Assembly: GCA_029213305.1 (NCBI GenBank) | Contig: JARGPA010000005.1 | Location: 1-64,000, forward strand | From: Phycisphaerales bacterium | GTDB taxonomy: Bacteria; Planctomycetota; Phycisphaerae; Phycisphaerales; UBA1924 | DNA length: 64,000 nucleotides | Direction: 5' to 3' | Part shown: positions 43,394-54,330 of the stretch, piece after piece | How positions within the stretch are numbered: the first letter of the stretch is position 1 | How the letters are laid out: each line of letters opens with the position of its first letter | Position numbers and translations under genes: made by a program | Notes under the pieces: generated by a model | Told to the model about the DNA's origin: nothing | Database searches by the model: none | Seen by the model: the letters and a program-made list of their open reading frames with translations, nothing else

Positions 43394-43671
43394 ATCAGAC
43401 TCCCAGCAAGGTTTGTGGATATCGGGCTATGGATGATATGAACAATCCATCTTTAACGGTTATCACGAGTCAACGATAGACCGATAGGCATTCTGTGACA
43501 TGAAATCCCAACACGAAGCTGAAGATTAGGCTACACTTCGAATCCAGAGGCAAGGATTGCCACTGCGAGCCAGGTGCGGTTGAACTTCAATCGTACGGTT
43601 TGCTTCGGAAGGAACCGCAAGTGAGAACTTTATCTCGCTTATCCAATCGAAGACATGAATGAGGCTCAGAG
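43394..43671 (+). promoter_or_regulatory. Leader region of the 3D-domain gene with inverted repeats
   Basis: 278 bp. The right half has a 5-bp hairpin GGCAA/TTGCC at 43549-43561 and a longer 7-bp pairing TGCGGTT (43575-43581) / AACCGCA (43613-43619) enclosing 31 nt. It does not match a riboswitch class that I could recognise. GAGG near 43661 serves the TTG start at 43672. Confidence 0.35.
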
Positions 43672-44343
43672 TTGAACACACAATTACAAATCAAGAACAG
43701 AAAACAATCATCCCGACATCCATCACGGAGTGGACGACTTGTCGCAGGTGAAATGACACTGTGGATGTGCGCTCTTGCAATCGCAGTCGTTTCTGCGATC
43801 GCTGCGAAAGAACGTGGACAACTTCCCGCACTTGCTGGTATTGAAACCCCTACTCATATCAATCAACCTGTCGCACTAGAACAAAGCATCAACGAAATCA
43901 ATACAACTCTTGATGACGCAGATCTTCAAATAGAAACTGATGACTCTGAAGTAATTGAAGACGCTGCCGAGTTTTTCGACTCTTCAATTCGATGGTTTGA
44001 CGGCAAGATGGTTCGTCCATCGAAAACAATCTATATGACTGTTACCGGATATTCTCCTGATGCTCGATCATGTGGGATTTATGCAGACAATAAAACTGCA
44101 ACCATGTACTCCGTATGGACAAACGGCATGGATCTTGTGGCGGCTGACCCACGAGTACTCCCCTACTGGTCAATGATCTCAATCCCAGGATATGCGGACG
44201 ATGATATCGTTCCTGTCCTCGACTGTGGCGGCGCAATCAAAGGCAATCGTCTTGATCTTCTCTACCCTACCCATGAGCTTGCGCTCAAATGGGGTGTGCG
44301 TCAGCTCCCAGTTACTGTATGGGAATACGTCGAGGCTGAATAA
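43672..44343 (+). CDS. 3D (Asp-Asp-Asp) domain cell-wall-associated protein
   Basis: 223 residues from TTG 43672 behind GAGG. One TM or signal-anchor segment at about 27-45 (MTLWMCALAIAVVSAIAA), an acidic linker, then a 3D domain at about 120-220: VTGYSPDARSCG, VAADPRVLPYWSMISIPGYADDD, VLDCGGAIKGNRLDLLYPTHELALKWGVR. The three-Asp core (as in MltA and the stationary-phase survival proteins) is visible, with DCGGAIKGNRLD close to the consensus. Such domains are found in lytic transglycosylases and act on peptidoglycan. Extracytoplasmic. Confidence 0.85.
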   Translation: MNTQLQIKNRKQSSRHPSRSGRLVAGEMTLWMCALAIAVVSAIAAKERGQLPALAGIETPTHINQPVALEQSINEINTTLDDADLQIETDDSEVIEDAAEFFDSSIRWFDGKMVRPSKTIYMTVTGYSPDARSCGIYADNKTATMYSVWTNGMDLVAADPRVLPYWSMISIPGYADDDIVPVLDCGGAIKGNRLDLLYPTHELALKWGVRQLPVTVWEYVEAE

Positions 44344-44373
44344 GTCGCGATTCTTATCTGTTTTTAACGCTGA

Positions 44374-47154
44374 TTATCCGCTCAATAAAGAACGAATCGA
44401 TAGACGATTCAGTTTCATTGCGCTTGGTGCAGCCGCGGCCAATGAGAGAATAATCGCAACTCCCCAAGCAAGCCCAATCGCATCCATCGGTAGTGATGAA
44501 GCGATATCGATACCAATCACTTGACGATTCATTTCTCGTCCACCCCATGCTGCTTGCATTCCCAATCCTGTCCCAAGAACGCATGCAGTGATCGCGATTA
44601 GGATCGCTTGTCCGCTGATCAATCGAACCAGTTGACTTCGAGAAGCGCCAACTGCACGAAGCACTCCGAGTTCATATTTTCGAGCGTTGACTTCTGCGAT
44701 AATCAGATTCGCAACCCCGAAGCATGCGACTAGCATCGCTCCAATAGCAACTGTTGAAAGAACGACAAGAGTAGATGTAAACACAGCTTCGATTTGCTTG
44801 CGGATCATACTTCCGGATCCGACATTGAGCACTCCTGCTCCGAGCAGTTCTTTTCGCATTTCCATGACTGCAACTTCGTCGCCTCCCATTTTCTCTACGA
44901 GTTTCTCGTTGAGATCAATCTGGATCAACTGAGCAGTCTCCATCCCGAAATGTTCTACCATATCAGATCTTGATCCAAAGACTGAACCAATCGCTTGATT
45001 GACGAAGTTGTCACCAAGATCGAAATACTGACTTACGAGTTCGAGACCTGGAGAGGTGACGACGCCGACAATTTCAAACTGGTGGAGTTCATCTTTCACA
45101 TCTGTACATTCAAAGATGTCTCCAACTCCGAGCCCTCGAGCAACGAGGAACTCTCTTGCGACAATCACACACCCTCCTTCTTCGAGCTTTGTTCTCGCGA
45201 TTTGCTCGTCCCCTTGTACAAACTCGAGCTTTGCCATATCGAAGAATGATTCGGGTTCGAACGAGATGAAGTTCGTTTTATATTGTGATAATCCTTTCAC
45301 CCCAAACGCATCCGTTCGGACTGGGAACATTGAGATCGCGCTGCTCTGATCAACATAAGGAAGAGAATCGAGGATCCCCTGAGCTTCGAGCGACAAGGGG
45401 AGCCCGTACGCGAACGCGTCTGGGAACTCAATCTTCCCAAGCCAATCTCGCATCGCGGCACTCCCGTTTGTCCAGATCCCAATCATCAGTGCGAGACCAG
45501 TCATCAACGCACCCGCAGTGAACCCATGACGGTAAGGAGTAGCTCGAATCGTTCTCCCTAAGAATGGAGCAGGGAGTCCAAGCAACTTTGATAAAGGAAC
45601 TGAGAATAGTTTCGAGACAATAATCACAACTGGTACTGAGATCAAAAAATACCCAACAAACATCGAAGGTAGTCCGATCCCTGCGTACATCCAAAAGAAC
45701 GAACTTGTTTCAGATAGGAACAACACGATCGAGGCCATCATCAGCACGCCGATCGCGCCCACAATACCGACCGTCAGAATCCCTTTCACTTTGTGAGGAG
45801 TTGCTCGTTCAGTCATCGCACGAAGTGGTGACAATGACGCTGCTCTCCATGCAGGCCACATCGCACCTATCAATCCAGATCCTACAGCACCCATCACCAC
45901 GAGTAAGATATTGACAAATGGGAGAACTAACCCCTGCGACATTTGCTGATCGAAAATCTCAGCGAGAATCCATGCAAGTGCAATCCCCAGGGGAACTCCA
46001 AAGATCGCGCCGAGCCCTGCAACAATACATCCTACAAAGAGTTGAGCCATTGCGAGTTGTCTTCGACGCGCCCCAACTGCTCTGAGTACTGCAAGCATCC
46101 TTTGTTGCTCGCTGACTCCTGTAGTTAATCCTGTTGTAATGATAAACGCGGCGGAGATCAACGAGATTACCGTGATAAGAACAATCCCTAAACGGGTCGC
46201 TTCAAGATTGTTTTCGACTCCAGAAGTCACTCTCCCAGTTGTTTGTAAAATCACCTTTGGGAGTAGCTCATCTTCATGAGTAGATACGAAAGTATCCGGG
46301 TCAACTCCTTCAGTCAGTTGAAGCTCTATATCAGTGATTTGGTTCTTATTTCTATTGAGTGCATCGAGAGTCTCAATTGTTGTGAATGCGATTGGTTTTC
46401 CGCCCAGCGGAGCAGGTTCAACAATCCCAACAACAGTCAACACGCGTGCTTTACCAAAGAGTCGTGGAACAGTCAGCGCATCCCCGATCCGAACTCCGAC
46501 TCCCTCGTTGAGCTTCATTGCTTCATTCGTGTTTACAATGGCCTCTCGTCCGCTAGGGAACGGTTTCTCAAGGTACGCAGCGGGATCCTCTAACAGATTG
46601 ACTTCAACGAGCCCGCTCTGAGCTTGTTTACTCTTTTGAACGAATCTCCATGAGAGTCGTTGTGCGACACGCAAATCAATTGTGATTTCGTCGAGCTTCT
46701 CTGGGTATCGTCCATCGATAAGAACGACTTTGCGATGCTCAAACTCAATCTGAGGATCTACCCCATTTACAAATGCATTTGTCGCGTACCGGACACGCGC
46801 AGCTTCAAACCCGGAATCAGGATTATCTTTGATCACCTCTTCCATCGTGTCGAGTTTGATCACCAATGAAAGCGTGCTTTGTAATCGTGGGAGAACGCTA
46901 TCAACACCTTCCCATTCTTTCACATGTTGAACAACCGAGTTGTCCATCGTGTTTCCAGATGCAGGTCTTAATCGAACTTCAGCAGTCCCAATCTGAGTAT
47001 CGATCTGTCCGATGATCGCCGCGTTGAGCGAAGCCATCGCGCACGCGATCGAAGTGACGAGAATCACTGAGAGCGCTACCGCCGCGGATAGTAGGTAGAG
47101 CCTACTGGGTCGCGCCGAGCAGATGCTGCGTGCGAGTCGCAATGGTGCCCGCAT
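44374..47154 (-). CDS. ABC transporter permease, duplicated FtsX/MacB type (LolCE-like)
   Basis: 926 residues. A TM segment at the N-terminus, a periplasmic MacB_PCD-like domain, three TM segments (FtsX domain, ISLISAAFIITTGLTTGV...), a further TM helix, a second periplasmic domain and a second FtsX domain ending in the last 100 residues. The signature VLRAVGARRRQLAMAQL occurs twice (second as VLRAVGASRSQLVRLI), showing a tandem duplication of the unit. AAGGAGGG sits just before the ATG inside the end of the ATPase gene, and the two overlap by 53 bp. With that ATPase it forms a lipoprotein or efflux type ABC system. Confidence 0.9.
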   Translation of the reverse strand: MRAPLRLARSICSARPSRLYLLSAAVALSVILVTSIACAMASLNAAIIGQIDTQIGTAEVRLRPASGNTMDNSVVQHVKEWEGVDSVLPRLQSTLSLVIKLDTMEEVIKDNPDSGFEAARVRYATNAFVNGVDPQIEFEHRKVVLIDGRYPEKLDEITIDLRVAQRLSWRFVQKSKQAQSGLVEVNLLEDPAAYLEKPFPSGREAIVNTNEAMKLNEGVGVRIGDALTVPRLFGKARVLTVVGIVEPAPLGGKPIAFTTIETLDALNRNKNQITDIELQLTEGVDPDTFVSTHEDELLPKVILQTTGRVTSGVENNLEATRLGIVLITVISLISAAFIITTGLTTGVSEQQRMLAVLRAVGARRRQLAMAQLFVGCIVAGLGAIFGVPLGIALAWILAEIFDQQMSQGLVLPFVNILLVVMGAVGSGLIGAMWPAWRAASLSPLRAMTERATPHKVKGILTVGIVGAIGVLMMASIVLFLSETSSFFWMYAGIGLPSMFVGYFLISVPVVIIVSKLFSVPLSKLLGLPAPFLGRTIRATPYRHGFTAGALMTGLALMIGIWTNGSAAMRDWLGKIEFPDAFAYGLPLSLEAQGILDSLPYVDQSSAISMFPVRTDAFGVKGLSQYKTNFISFEPESFFDMAKLEFVQGDEQIARTKLEEGGCVIVAREFLVARGLGVGDIFECTDVKDELHQFEIVGVVTSPGLELVSQYFDLGDNFVNQAIGSVFGSRSDMVEHFGMETAQLIQIDLNEKLVEKMGGDEVAVMEMRKELLGAGVLNVGSGSMIRKQIEAVFTSTLVVLSTVAIGAMLVACFGVANLIIAEVNARKYELGVLRAVGASRSQLVRLISGQAILIAITACVLGTGLGMQAAWGGREMNRQVIGIDIASSLPMDAIGLAWGVAIILSLAAAAPSAMKLNRLSIRSLLSG

Positions 47155-47860
47155 CCATCCCTCCTTCCGCGCCCTCGTTTTCGTTGGTATCGATGTTCCC
47201 TACGATCTTGCCGTCGGCCATGACATAGATTTGTTCACAATAGCTTGCGGCTTCTGGTTCGTGAGTAACCATAACAACTGTCACACTCTGTTCCGCGGCC
47301 ACCTCTTTGAGCAACGACCAAACCATTTTCGATGCACTCGTATCCAGATTCCCAGTAGGTTCATCTGCGAAAACGACCCTAGGTTTATAGAGTAATGCAC
47401 GCGCTATCGCAACACGTTGTTGTTCACCGCCGCTGAGCGCTTCAGGGCGATGGGTTGAACGATCTCCGAGCCCGAGCATCTCAAGTAGTTCATTCGAACG
47501 ATCAAGCGTTTTTTTGGAGAGATCTCCAGAAAGCAGACCTGGTAGTTGAACATTCTCCGCCGCAGTCATCGTCGGGATGAGATTAAACGCTTGGAATATA
47601 ACTCCAATTTCTTTGCGGCGAAACATCGTTGCTTCAGATTCACTCATCGAATGAACGGAGTGCCCAGATACTTCAACTACCCCCGAATCAGGTCTATCCA
47701 TTGCAGAGAGCATATGGAGCAGAGTTGATTTTCCAGATCCAGATCGACCCATAATTGCATAGAACCCAGGATCTACGATCGACAAGTCAATACCACGTAA
47801 TGCGTGTACTGACCGATCGCCGACCTTGAAGGACTTGTTCACATCATGGCACTTGATCAT
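47102..47860 (-). CDS. ABC transporter ATP-binding protein (LolD/MacB family)
   Basis: 252 residues. Walker [15 protein letters not shown]-loop [20 protein letters not shown], signature [19 protein letters not shown], Walker [13 protein letters not shown], switch MVTHEP. LolD-type proteins pair with FtsX-fold permeases; the downstream overlapping permease gene confirms this. The last about 25 residues form a loose tail. The start at ATG 47860 has only a weak ribosome binding site. Confidence 0.93.
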   Translation of the reverse strand: MIKCHDVNKSFKVGDRSVHALRGIDLSIVDPGFYAIMGRSGSGKSTLLHMLSAMDRPDSGVVEVSGHSVHSMSESEATMFRRKEIGVIFQAFNLIPTMTAAENVQLPGLLSGDLSKKTLDRSNELLEMLGLGDRSTHRPEALSGGEQQRVAIARALLYKPRVVFADEPTGNLDTSASKMVWSLLKEVAAEQSVTVVMVTHEPEAASYCEQIYVMADGKIVGNIDTNENEGAEGGMDAGTIATRTQHLLGATQ

Positions 47861-47923
47861 GGATAGCTCATTGGGAATTTATCCTAACTAGATTCATTTG
47901 AACGTATATTAGGATCGTCAAAG

Positions 47924-48298
47924 TTAGACCGACGCATTGTAATCATCTGCGTTCATGCATTCACTGAGCTTTCCTTCATCCTCAATTTTGATCTTTACCA
48001 GCCAGCCTTCCCCGTAGGGATCGTTGTTTACGAGTTCTGGATTCCCATCGAGATCTGCGTTCACTTCGATAATCTCGCCACCAACGACAGAATAGATATC
48101 TGAAGTCGTCTTTACAGACTCAACCTCACCCAGAGTATCCCCAGGTTCAACTTCGGTCCCTACTGCGAGCATTTCTACAAATGTCACATCTGTGAGTTGA
48201 TCAACAGCGTAAGTAGTCAATCCGACGACCACTACGCCGTCTACTTCCTTGTGCCATTCGTGGGTTTCAGCGTATACACGATCTTTGGGAGTGCTCAT
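47924..48298 (-). CDS. gcvH: Glycine cleavage system H protein
   Basis: 124 residues from ATG 48298 with AAGGA 8 nt upstream; the frame is open to 48367 but the extra 23 residues are not part of the fold. H protein carries the aminomethyl group on a lipoyl-lysine between the P, T and L proteins. The lipoylation site GEVESVKTTSDIYSV is intact. It begins KDRVYAETHEWH, normal for the family. gcvT and gcvP are not in the window. Divergent from smc. Confidence 0.95.
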   Translation of the reverse strand: MSTPKDRVYAETHEWHKEVDGVVVVGLTTYAVDQLTDVTFVEMLAVGTEVEPGDTLGEVESVKTTSDIYSVVGGEIIEVNADLDGNPELVNNDPYGEGWLVKIKIEDEGKLSECMNADDYNASV

Positions 48299-48549
48299 GG
48301 ATTTATCCTTGCTGGGCGTCTTGATTGCGAAAATGTCCGGACTGTTCGGAGGCTGCATGGTAGGCACGGAGTATTCTTCCGAGAATCCTGAACTTCACAA
48401 GACTTTCCATGATCAAATACGCGCATCTGAGGAGAGTTTCCGATATGATCTATTCAACTGTATCAGAGGATCTGATACGGAGAAATGCCTATGTGTGTAG
48501 CAAACCGTTCTGCCCATCCTGAACAGCCGACATGGAGGTTGCGCTGATC

Positions 48550-51500
48550 ATGACCCAATCAACTGCTGAACCTATTCGTCAATCCCAATCCGTGGAACAG
48601 ACTCCTCCTAAAGGGAACCCAGGAGTCACTCAACTCTCAAAGACTGCTGGGCTTCGACTCTCGTCTTTGACCGTTGCTGGATTCAAGAGTTTCGCGGATA
48701 AAACGACTTTCTCGTTCTCAGATCCAATTACAGGGATCGTCGGCCCCAACGGGTGCGGCAAGTCCAATGTCGTAGACGCGATCAAATGGGTGCTCGGCGA
48801 ACGCTCCTCAAAGTCATTACGCGGCAAAGAAATGATCGACGTGATCTTCGCAGGATCCGCGGGGAGAAAACCATCGGGCATGGCGTCAGTAACACTGACC
48901 TTCGAAAATCCGAAGATGACCCAAGAGCTGGTTGCAAAACTCCAAGATCATGCAGGTCTGACTGAACCGATCGAAGAATCAGAAGCTCCAAACGAATCTG
49001 ATCACCCTGAACATGATTCACATATTTCCGATGCTGATGCTGATCGTGCAGCCGAAGAAGGAGAATCAGAAGCCGCAGCGATAATCACTCAGCGATCCCG
49101 AATCGGGCGCCCACTCCCAATTGATAGTGATGTCGTTGCTGTCGAGCGCCGACTGTATCGAGACGGAAAATCAAAGTACATCATCAATAGCCGAACCGCT
49201 CGACTCAAAGACATTCGCGACCTGTTCCTCGATACAGGTATCGGCGCTGATGCCTATTCAATCATTGAACAGGGAAAAGTCGACAGGATGCTTTTAGCAT
49301 CTCCGATGGAACGCAGAGTCATCTTTGAAGAAGCTGCCGGGATCGCAAAGTATCGTCAACGCAGAGTGGAAGCAACACGCAAACTCGAGAAGACAGAAAC
49401 AAACCTTGTTCGCACGAGAGAACAACTCGATTCTACTGAACGCAGACTTCGACTTGTCAAAGGTCAAGCAAGTAAAGCAAGACGATTTGCAGAACTTGAT
49501 GACGAATACCGTTCATTGAGAATGGCGCTTGCATTCGAGCTATATGACGATATTCGTCAGCGCCTCGATGGTTTAACATCACAGATTACTTCGCTCGAAG
49601 ATGAAAAGCAACGCACTGAGGAGCTCCTCCGTGAGGCTGAAGATGAATCCAACGCGATCAATGAAGAACATCTCCAACGCACGCGTGCATTGCGTGAAGT
49701 CGAAAGCTCACTGACAAACGCTCGTCATCTCGCAGAGACTGCTCAACAACGCGGCGAAATGACAATCAAAGCGATCGAAGAAGCTGCTCTCTCTGTGGAA
49801 GTTGAAACAACTCGACTCGAAGAAGCAAATGTCAAGCTTCATGAACTAGACGAATCACTCAACAGACACAACCAAGGTGTCAGCACACTCGAAACGCAAC
49901 TCGCAGCTGCTGAAGCATCATTACATCAAGCAAACGAGACGAAACACACATCTGCCCAAGAAGCAACTCTCCATCGCCAGACCCTTGATGAATCTCGCGC
50001 AACATGCGCTTCGATTGAACGAGAACACGCAACACTCATCGCGAGAGTGCAATCAGACGAGCGCCGACTCGAATCGATTCAAGAGCAGGGATCAAAGCTT
50101 AGTGATCGCCAATCTGAACTCAACTCTCAACGAGAATCCACTCGGTCACAAATCCAGATTGCACTTACAAAATCACAAGAGCTTCAGTCACGGGTAGATG
50201 AACTCGACTCTAAGTTATCACAGATTACCGCTCATGAACAACGCATTGGCAATGAGCGATCACAACTTGCAACCATCGTTGATGAACTCGATGAGCAACG
50301 CGTTCGTCTCGAAACTCGCCATTCAACACTCGACGAAATGGTCAAATCTCGAGTTGGTCTTGACGACGCAGTTCGTGAAGTCCTCGATCGCAAAGATCAA
50401 GGAAATGGTTTTTCAGGTGTCATCGGATCACTCGCAGAGTTAATCGAAGTCCCTGCTGAATATGCATCCCAGATCGAATCCGCTCTTGAAGACGCACTCC
50501 AATCAGTCGTTGTTGAGTCACTCTCACAGATGCCCAACGCAGATGAGCTCTCGCAACTACCAGGCCGAGTTACATTCCTACCTCTCGTTGGACTTGAATC
50601 TGACAACGCTCCATCCGATCTTGCGTTCAATCAGCTTGCCGCGATTGCAGGCCCACGGATCACCCAACTCAGAACACTTGTCCGATCTCGTGACGGGAAT
50701 CCGCTGATCGAATCACTACTCGATCGAGTTCTTGCGACAACTTTACTTGTTTCCGATCTGGATTCTGCAATGCTGCTCGCTGCTGGCCCTTTGCGAGGGA
50801 TTCATGCACGATTCGTGACCGCGAAGGGAACTGTCATTGAACCTGACGGAAGAGTTTGTGGCGGCCCGGCAAATGCAAACCAAGCTGCAGGCCTTCTTGC
50901 TCGACGCGCGGAACTCGACGAGTTATCAACTGTTCTCGTAGAACATATTCAAGAGTTTGAAATCAAACGTGAGGAGCTCGTATCTGTCGACGCAGATGCT
51001 GCACAACTCGCCGAACAACGATCCGAACTTCACTCTGCATTAGGCACATCCAAACAACAACTAGTTGAGCAAAATCACGCTCGTGATCGTCACCAGTCTG
51101 ATCTCGATCGTTTGACTAGAGAGATTGAGCGAACCGCAGACGAGCTTCTCGCGATCCGAACACGCACAGACGAGATCCAAAGCGAACGAAATGAACTCGA
51201 AGAACGAGCAACAAAGCTTGAAGGGTTACTCAAAGAGCAACAAGAACGCGCATCGAATGCTCTAGAAAAACTTGATGGAATCGAGAAAACCCTTGAAGAA
51301 GCAAACGAACGAGTTTCAAGCGCTCGAGTGCTTGCATCAACTGTTCACGAGCAACTTCGTTCAGAGCAACGACAACTCGCACAGACTCAAACTCAACGCG
51401 ATGAAACAGAACGCGGCTGCGCAATGGCACAGCGCCATATCGAAAGATCCGCAGCAATCCTTGATGAACATCAGCGTGTTGCACGTGAGTCAATGGAGCA

Positions 51501-52671
51501 AGAAAAACAAGCGAATGCTCAAATCGTGAACTTGGAAGAACTCGCAACTGAGCGACTCACACTTGTGAGACAGTCTCAAGATCGCAGAAACCAAATCAAC
51601 GATCGACTCGCGTCCGTTCGTGACACAGCTGATGCGTTCCAACGAGATTTCCACGCGATTGAACTCGCAAAGCGTGAAACTGAAGTAAAACGCGAAAACA
51701 TAGAGGATCGCACACTCGAAGATTTGAGCATGGATCTCATCATCGAATACCCAGAGTATCGACACATGATGAAGGACGGCGATGTAGACCGTATCGAAAC
51801 CGATCCAACTCAAGCTCGAGTCAATGTACTCAAGTCCGAGATCAAGAAGCTCGGTAATGTCAACCTCAATGCAATCGAAGAAGAATCCAATCTCACTCAA
51901 CGCAATGACGATCTGATCTCACAGGTTAAGGACATCGATGAAGCTCGCATCAAGCTTGCAACACTCATCGAAAAATTGAATGTCGCGTCGCGTACCAACT
52001 TCGGTGAAGTCTTCGAAAGTATCCAACAAGAGTTCGGTGGCCGAAACGGAATGTTCCGCAGACTCTTCGGTGGCGGCCGAGCAGAAGTCCGACTCATGCC
52101 ACTCGTCAAAGATGTCGATGGGCAAAAAGTTGTTACCGATGAGATCGATCTGCTCGAATCAGGGATCGAAGTCATCGCAAAACCACCAGGGAAAGAGCCT
52201 CGCTCGATCAACCAGCTTTCGGGTGGTGAGAAAACCATGACCGCAGTTGCGATGCTTCTCGCGATCTTCCGCTCGAAACCGAGTTGCTTCTGTGTTCTTG
52301 ACGAAGTTGATGCAGCGCTCGACGAAGCAAATGTTGGACGATTCTGTTCAACTCTCGATATCTTCGCAAAGCAGAGCCGCTTCATCGTTATCACGCACAA
52401 CAAACGGACAATGCAAGCAACCAACAAGTTGTTCGGCGTCACAATGCAAGAGCGCGGAGTCTCCAAGCGTGTAGAAGTCCGATTCGACCAAGTCGGAGAC
52501 GATGGGCACATTGATGCTTCTGCGATTAAAGAATCTGATAAACTAGATGCTGCGATCGAACCTATCCAAGATCCAAAGCAATCAGATGATCAACCAACCG
52601 GGCCTTTACGCGCTGCACTAGCTTCAATGCGAGAAGAAAATTCACCTCCTGTTGAATCAATCGATGCTTAA
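48550..52671 (+). CDS. smc: Chromosome segregation protein SMC
   Basis: About 1373 residues from ATG 48550; GGAGG at 48534-48538 precedes it by 11 nt, and the in-frame ATG 48532 is part of the same ATGGAGG. Head Walker [16 protein letters not shown] (about 65-79); long coiled coils; hinge about 617-780 ([20 protein letters not shown]); C-terminal signature [16 protein letters not shown] (about 1223) and Walker [19 protein letters not shown] with ScpAB organises and segregates the chromosome. It is about 200 residues longer than usual. Part of this is an acidic insertion in the N-terminal head around residues 125-185. Divergent from gcvH. Confidence 0.96.
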   Translation: MTQSTAEPIRQSQSVEQTPPKGNPGVTQLSKTAGLRLSSLTVAGFKSFADKTTFSFSDPITGIVGPNGCGKSNVVDAIKWVLGERSSKSLRGKEMIDVIFAGSAGRKPSGMASVTLTFENPKMTQELVAKLQDHAGLTEPIEESEAPNESDHPEHDSHISDADADRAAEEGESEAAAIITQRSRIGRPLPIDSDVVAVERRLYRDGKSKYIINSRTARLKDIRDLFLDTGIGADAYSIIEQGKVDRMLLASPMERRVIFEEAAGIAKYRQRRVEATRKLEKTETNLVRTREQLDSTERRLRLVKGQASKARRFAELDDEYRSLRMALAFELYDDIRQRLDGLTSQITSLEDEKQRTEELLREAEDESNAINEEHLQRTRALREVESSLTNARHLAETAQQRGEMTIKAIEEAALSVEVETTRLEEANVKLHELDESLNRHNQGVSTLETQLAAAEASLHQANETKHTSAQEATLHRQTLDESRATCASIEREHATLIARVQSDERRLESIQEQGSKLSDRQSELNSQRESTRSQIQIALTKSQELQSRVDELDSKLSQITAHEQRIGNERSQLATIVDELDEQRVRLETRHSTLDEMVKSRVGLDDAVREVLDRKDQGNGFSGVIGSLAELIEVPAEYASQIESALEDALQSVVVESLSQMPNADELSQLPGRVTFLPLVGLESDNAPSDLAFNQLAAIAGPRITQLRTLVRSRDGNPLIESLLDRVLATTLLVSDLDSAMLLAAGPLRGIHARFVTAKGTVIEPDGRVCGGPANANQAAGLLARRAELDELSTVLVEHIQEFEIKREELVSVDADAAQLAEQRSELHSALGTSKQQLVEQNHARDRHQSDLDRLTREIERTADELLAIRTRTDEIQSERNELEERATKLEGLLKEQQERASNALEKLDGIEKTLEEANERVSSARVLASTVHEQLRSEQRQLAQTQTQRDETERGCAMAQRHIERSAAILDEHQRVARESMEQEKQANAQIVNLEELATERLTLVRQSQDRRNQINDRLASVRDTADAFQRDFHAIELAKRETEVKRENIEDRTLEDLSMDLIIEYPEYRHMMKDGDVDRIETDPTQARVNVLKSEIKKLGNVNLNAIEEESNLTQRNDDLISQVKDIDEARIKLATLIEKLNVASRTNFGEVFESIQQEFGGRNGMFRRLFGGGRAEVRLMPLVKDVDGQKVVTDEIDLLESGIEVIAKPPGKEPRSINQLSGGEKTMTAVAMLLAIFRSKPSCFCVLDEVDAALDEANVGRFCSTLDIFAKQSRFIVITHNKRTMQATNKLFGVTMQERGVSKRVEVRFDQVGDDGHIDASAIKESDKLDAAIEPIQDPKQSDDQPTGPLRAALASMREENSPPVESIDA

Positions 52672-52723
52672 TATTTTCTAAGATTGCTAAACTAACATCC
52701 AAAGTTTCGAGTATAAGATAAGT

Positions 52724-54280
52724 ATGAAATCATACTTATCTTTTATAATTGTTATAGTTCTTATCGCATTCAATGCGTCGCATTCACAAGCAGATATTGT
52801 CACTCTCAAAGATGGCACCGTCATCGAGGGGACGGTAATCAAAGACACTCGTGCTGAAATCGTTATTGAAATCAACATCTCAAACATTAAATCTACGAAG
52901 AAGATTGCTCGATACAAAGTCAAATCGGTTCTCATTCAACCGATTGTGCAACCCGACGAGGACTCAAATCCAAGCATAATAACTCCAAAGTCCAATACAA
53001 GTGATTTGTCAGGAGATTCAGAAGTAGAACAAGAAGAATCAACCAAACCAAAGCGAGAGCTCAGGCGCAGATCGGTTACCAAAGAAAAACCAACACTCGC
53101 GATGACGATCCCAATCACCGGAACTCTGGGAGTGGAAACGAATCACAAAGGCTTGCGAGCAGCTTTAGAAAAAGCAAGAACCATGGGTATTAACCATGTC
53201 ATCTTTGAGATCAACATTGACTGGAAAGAGAAATCAATAGACAACATTGGTTTGTACTATGCAGCCGAAGCTTGCCTGGAAGTCCTCGAAGAGTTCAGTG
53301 ACGAGATTGAATACTACTCAGTCATTTCTGAAAAGTGTCACTCAACTTCCAGCGTGTTCTTAGCATACTCCAACCATATTTTCATGCGGCCTCGTTCAAC
53401 CATCGGATCAGTTGGGCTGTATTCCGATGTGCCGTCACATATTCCTTCTTCGATTAGAGATATTGAGTTTGAATCGATTTCGCGATTAATGCCCAAAATT
53501 AAAGTCTTATCTGAAGAACATAAGCATCAGTTTTCGATCTTCGAAGCACTCATGATTAGAAAAATAGAAGCGTGGCAACTCGAAGACGGTTCCATTGTCA
53601 CAGTGAAACCTAATGATAAGAGCAAACAACTTGACAACTCCACCTTGATGTTCAATGGCAATGATCGGGAACTGATCGATGCTGGATTTGCAAAGCCCTA
53701 TACCAAGCTTGTGAAAGAGATCGGAGATTCAATCGGAGTTGACAATCTAAAAATTGCATCTGGGCTCGGCGCTCGAATGATTAAACCTGCTAAATCTGAG
53801 TATGTAAAGTATGAGAAGACATACAGAGACACACTCAGAGGAGTTCTCGATGCGGCTGGAAATCTTATGGAGTATGACCCTCGGAACATAAGATCAGCGA
53901 ATATTGAGATCGAATTTCGAACCGATGCCAACGGCCGCGTTCTCTATTCAGACGAACCATTACCATCTTCAATGACAATGACTATTTGGAGAGACAGTGT
54001 AAACCGTTCGTTGTACAACTGCGAAGTCATTCTCGAAGGCTTAGAGCGGCTCAGAGCAATCGCTGATCACACTCTAGAGAACGACATAGAGCATTTGCAC
54101 TTCCCAATCTATTTCGACAAGAAGTTTGAAGATTCCGTAATCGAAGCACAAGATTGGATCACAGAAAACAAACTCATTATCCCATCAGCAATGTTTAACA
54201 AAGATCATGGGATTGTTGGATGGAATATGGAAGACTTTGGCTTGATAAACAATCTCTATAAGCCAAACACGAGTCCATAA
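52724..54280 (+). CDS. Secreted ClpP/NfeD-N-like protein, paralog 2
   Basis: 518 residues. Signal peptide 1-24 (ends SHSQADI), then the same small beta domain as the gene at 17.3 kb (IVTLKDGTVIEGTVIKDTRAEIVI against IVMRDGTVYTGTIVSKTRRTVEI), a charged linker, and a ClpP-like domain at about 125-340 with HVIFEINIDWKEKSID and CHSTSSVFLAYSNHIFMRPRSTIGSVG. Compared with paralog 1 the Gly-rich oxyanion strand (DSGGG) is lost (NIDWKEK), but a Ser remains at the nucleophile region. It may therefore be a degenerate enzyme. The last about 180 residues have no match I recognise. TATAAG lies 9 nt before the ATG, so the transcript may be nearly leaderless. Confidence 0.7.
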   Translation: MKSYLSFIIVIVLIAFNASHSQADIVTLKDGTVIEGTVIKDTRAEIVIEINISNIKSTKKIARYKVKSVLIQPIVQPDEDSNPSIITPKSNTSDLSGDSEVEQEESTKPKRELRRRSVTKEKPTLAMTIPITGTLGVETNHKGLRAALEKARTMGINHVIFEINIDWKEKSIDNIGLYYAAEACLEVLEEFSDEIEYYSVISEKCHSTSSVFLAYSNHIFMRPRSTIGSVGLYSDVPSHIPSSIRDIEFESISRLMPKIKVLSEEHKHQFSIFEALMIRKIEAWQLEDGSIVTVKPNDKSKQLDNSTLMFNGNDRELIDAGFAKPYTKLVKEIGDSIGVDNLKIASGLGARMIKPAKSEYVKYEKTYRDTLRGVLDAAGNLMEYDPRNIRSANIEIEFRTDANGRVLYSDEPLPSSMTMTIWRDSVNRSLYNCEVILEGLERLRAIADHTLENDIEHLHFPIYFDKKFEDSVIEAQDWITENKLIIPSAMFNKDHGIVGWNMEDFGLINNLYKPNTSP

Positions 54281-54306
54281 AAAACCCTGCCGCAATTAGG
54301 ACAGGG
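54281..54306 (-). terminator. Short terminator-like hairpin between convergent genes
   Basis: Stem CCCTG (54285-54289) / CAGGG (54302-54306) followed on the minus strand by TTTTTT. It would end the AHSA1 transcript; it is weaker than the other terminators in the window. Confidence 0.55.
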
Positions 54307-54330
54307 ATTTATTCTATGTTCTCGTTGCGA

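Noticed and set aside
43560-43600. Fragments like GCCACTGC and AGCCAGG that recall the cobalamin riboswitch
   Set aside because: They are adjacent rather than separated, and the B12 box and other conserved parts are absent; the downstream gene has no B12 link.
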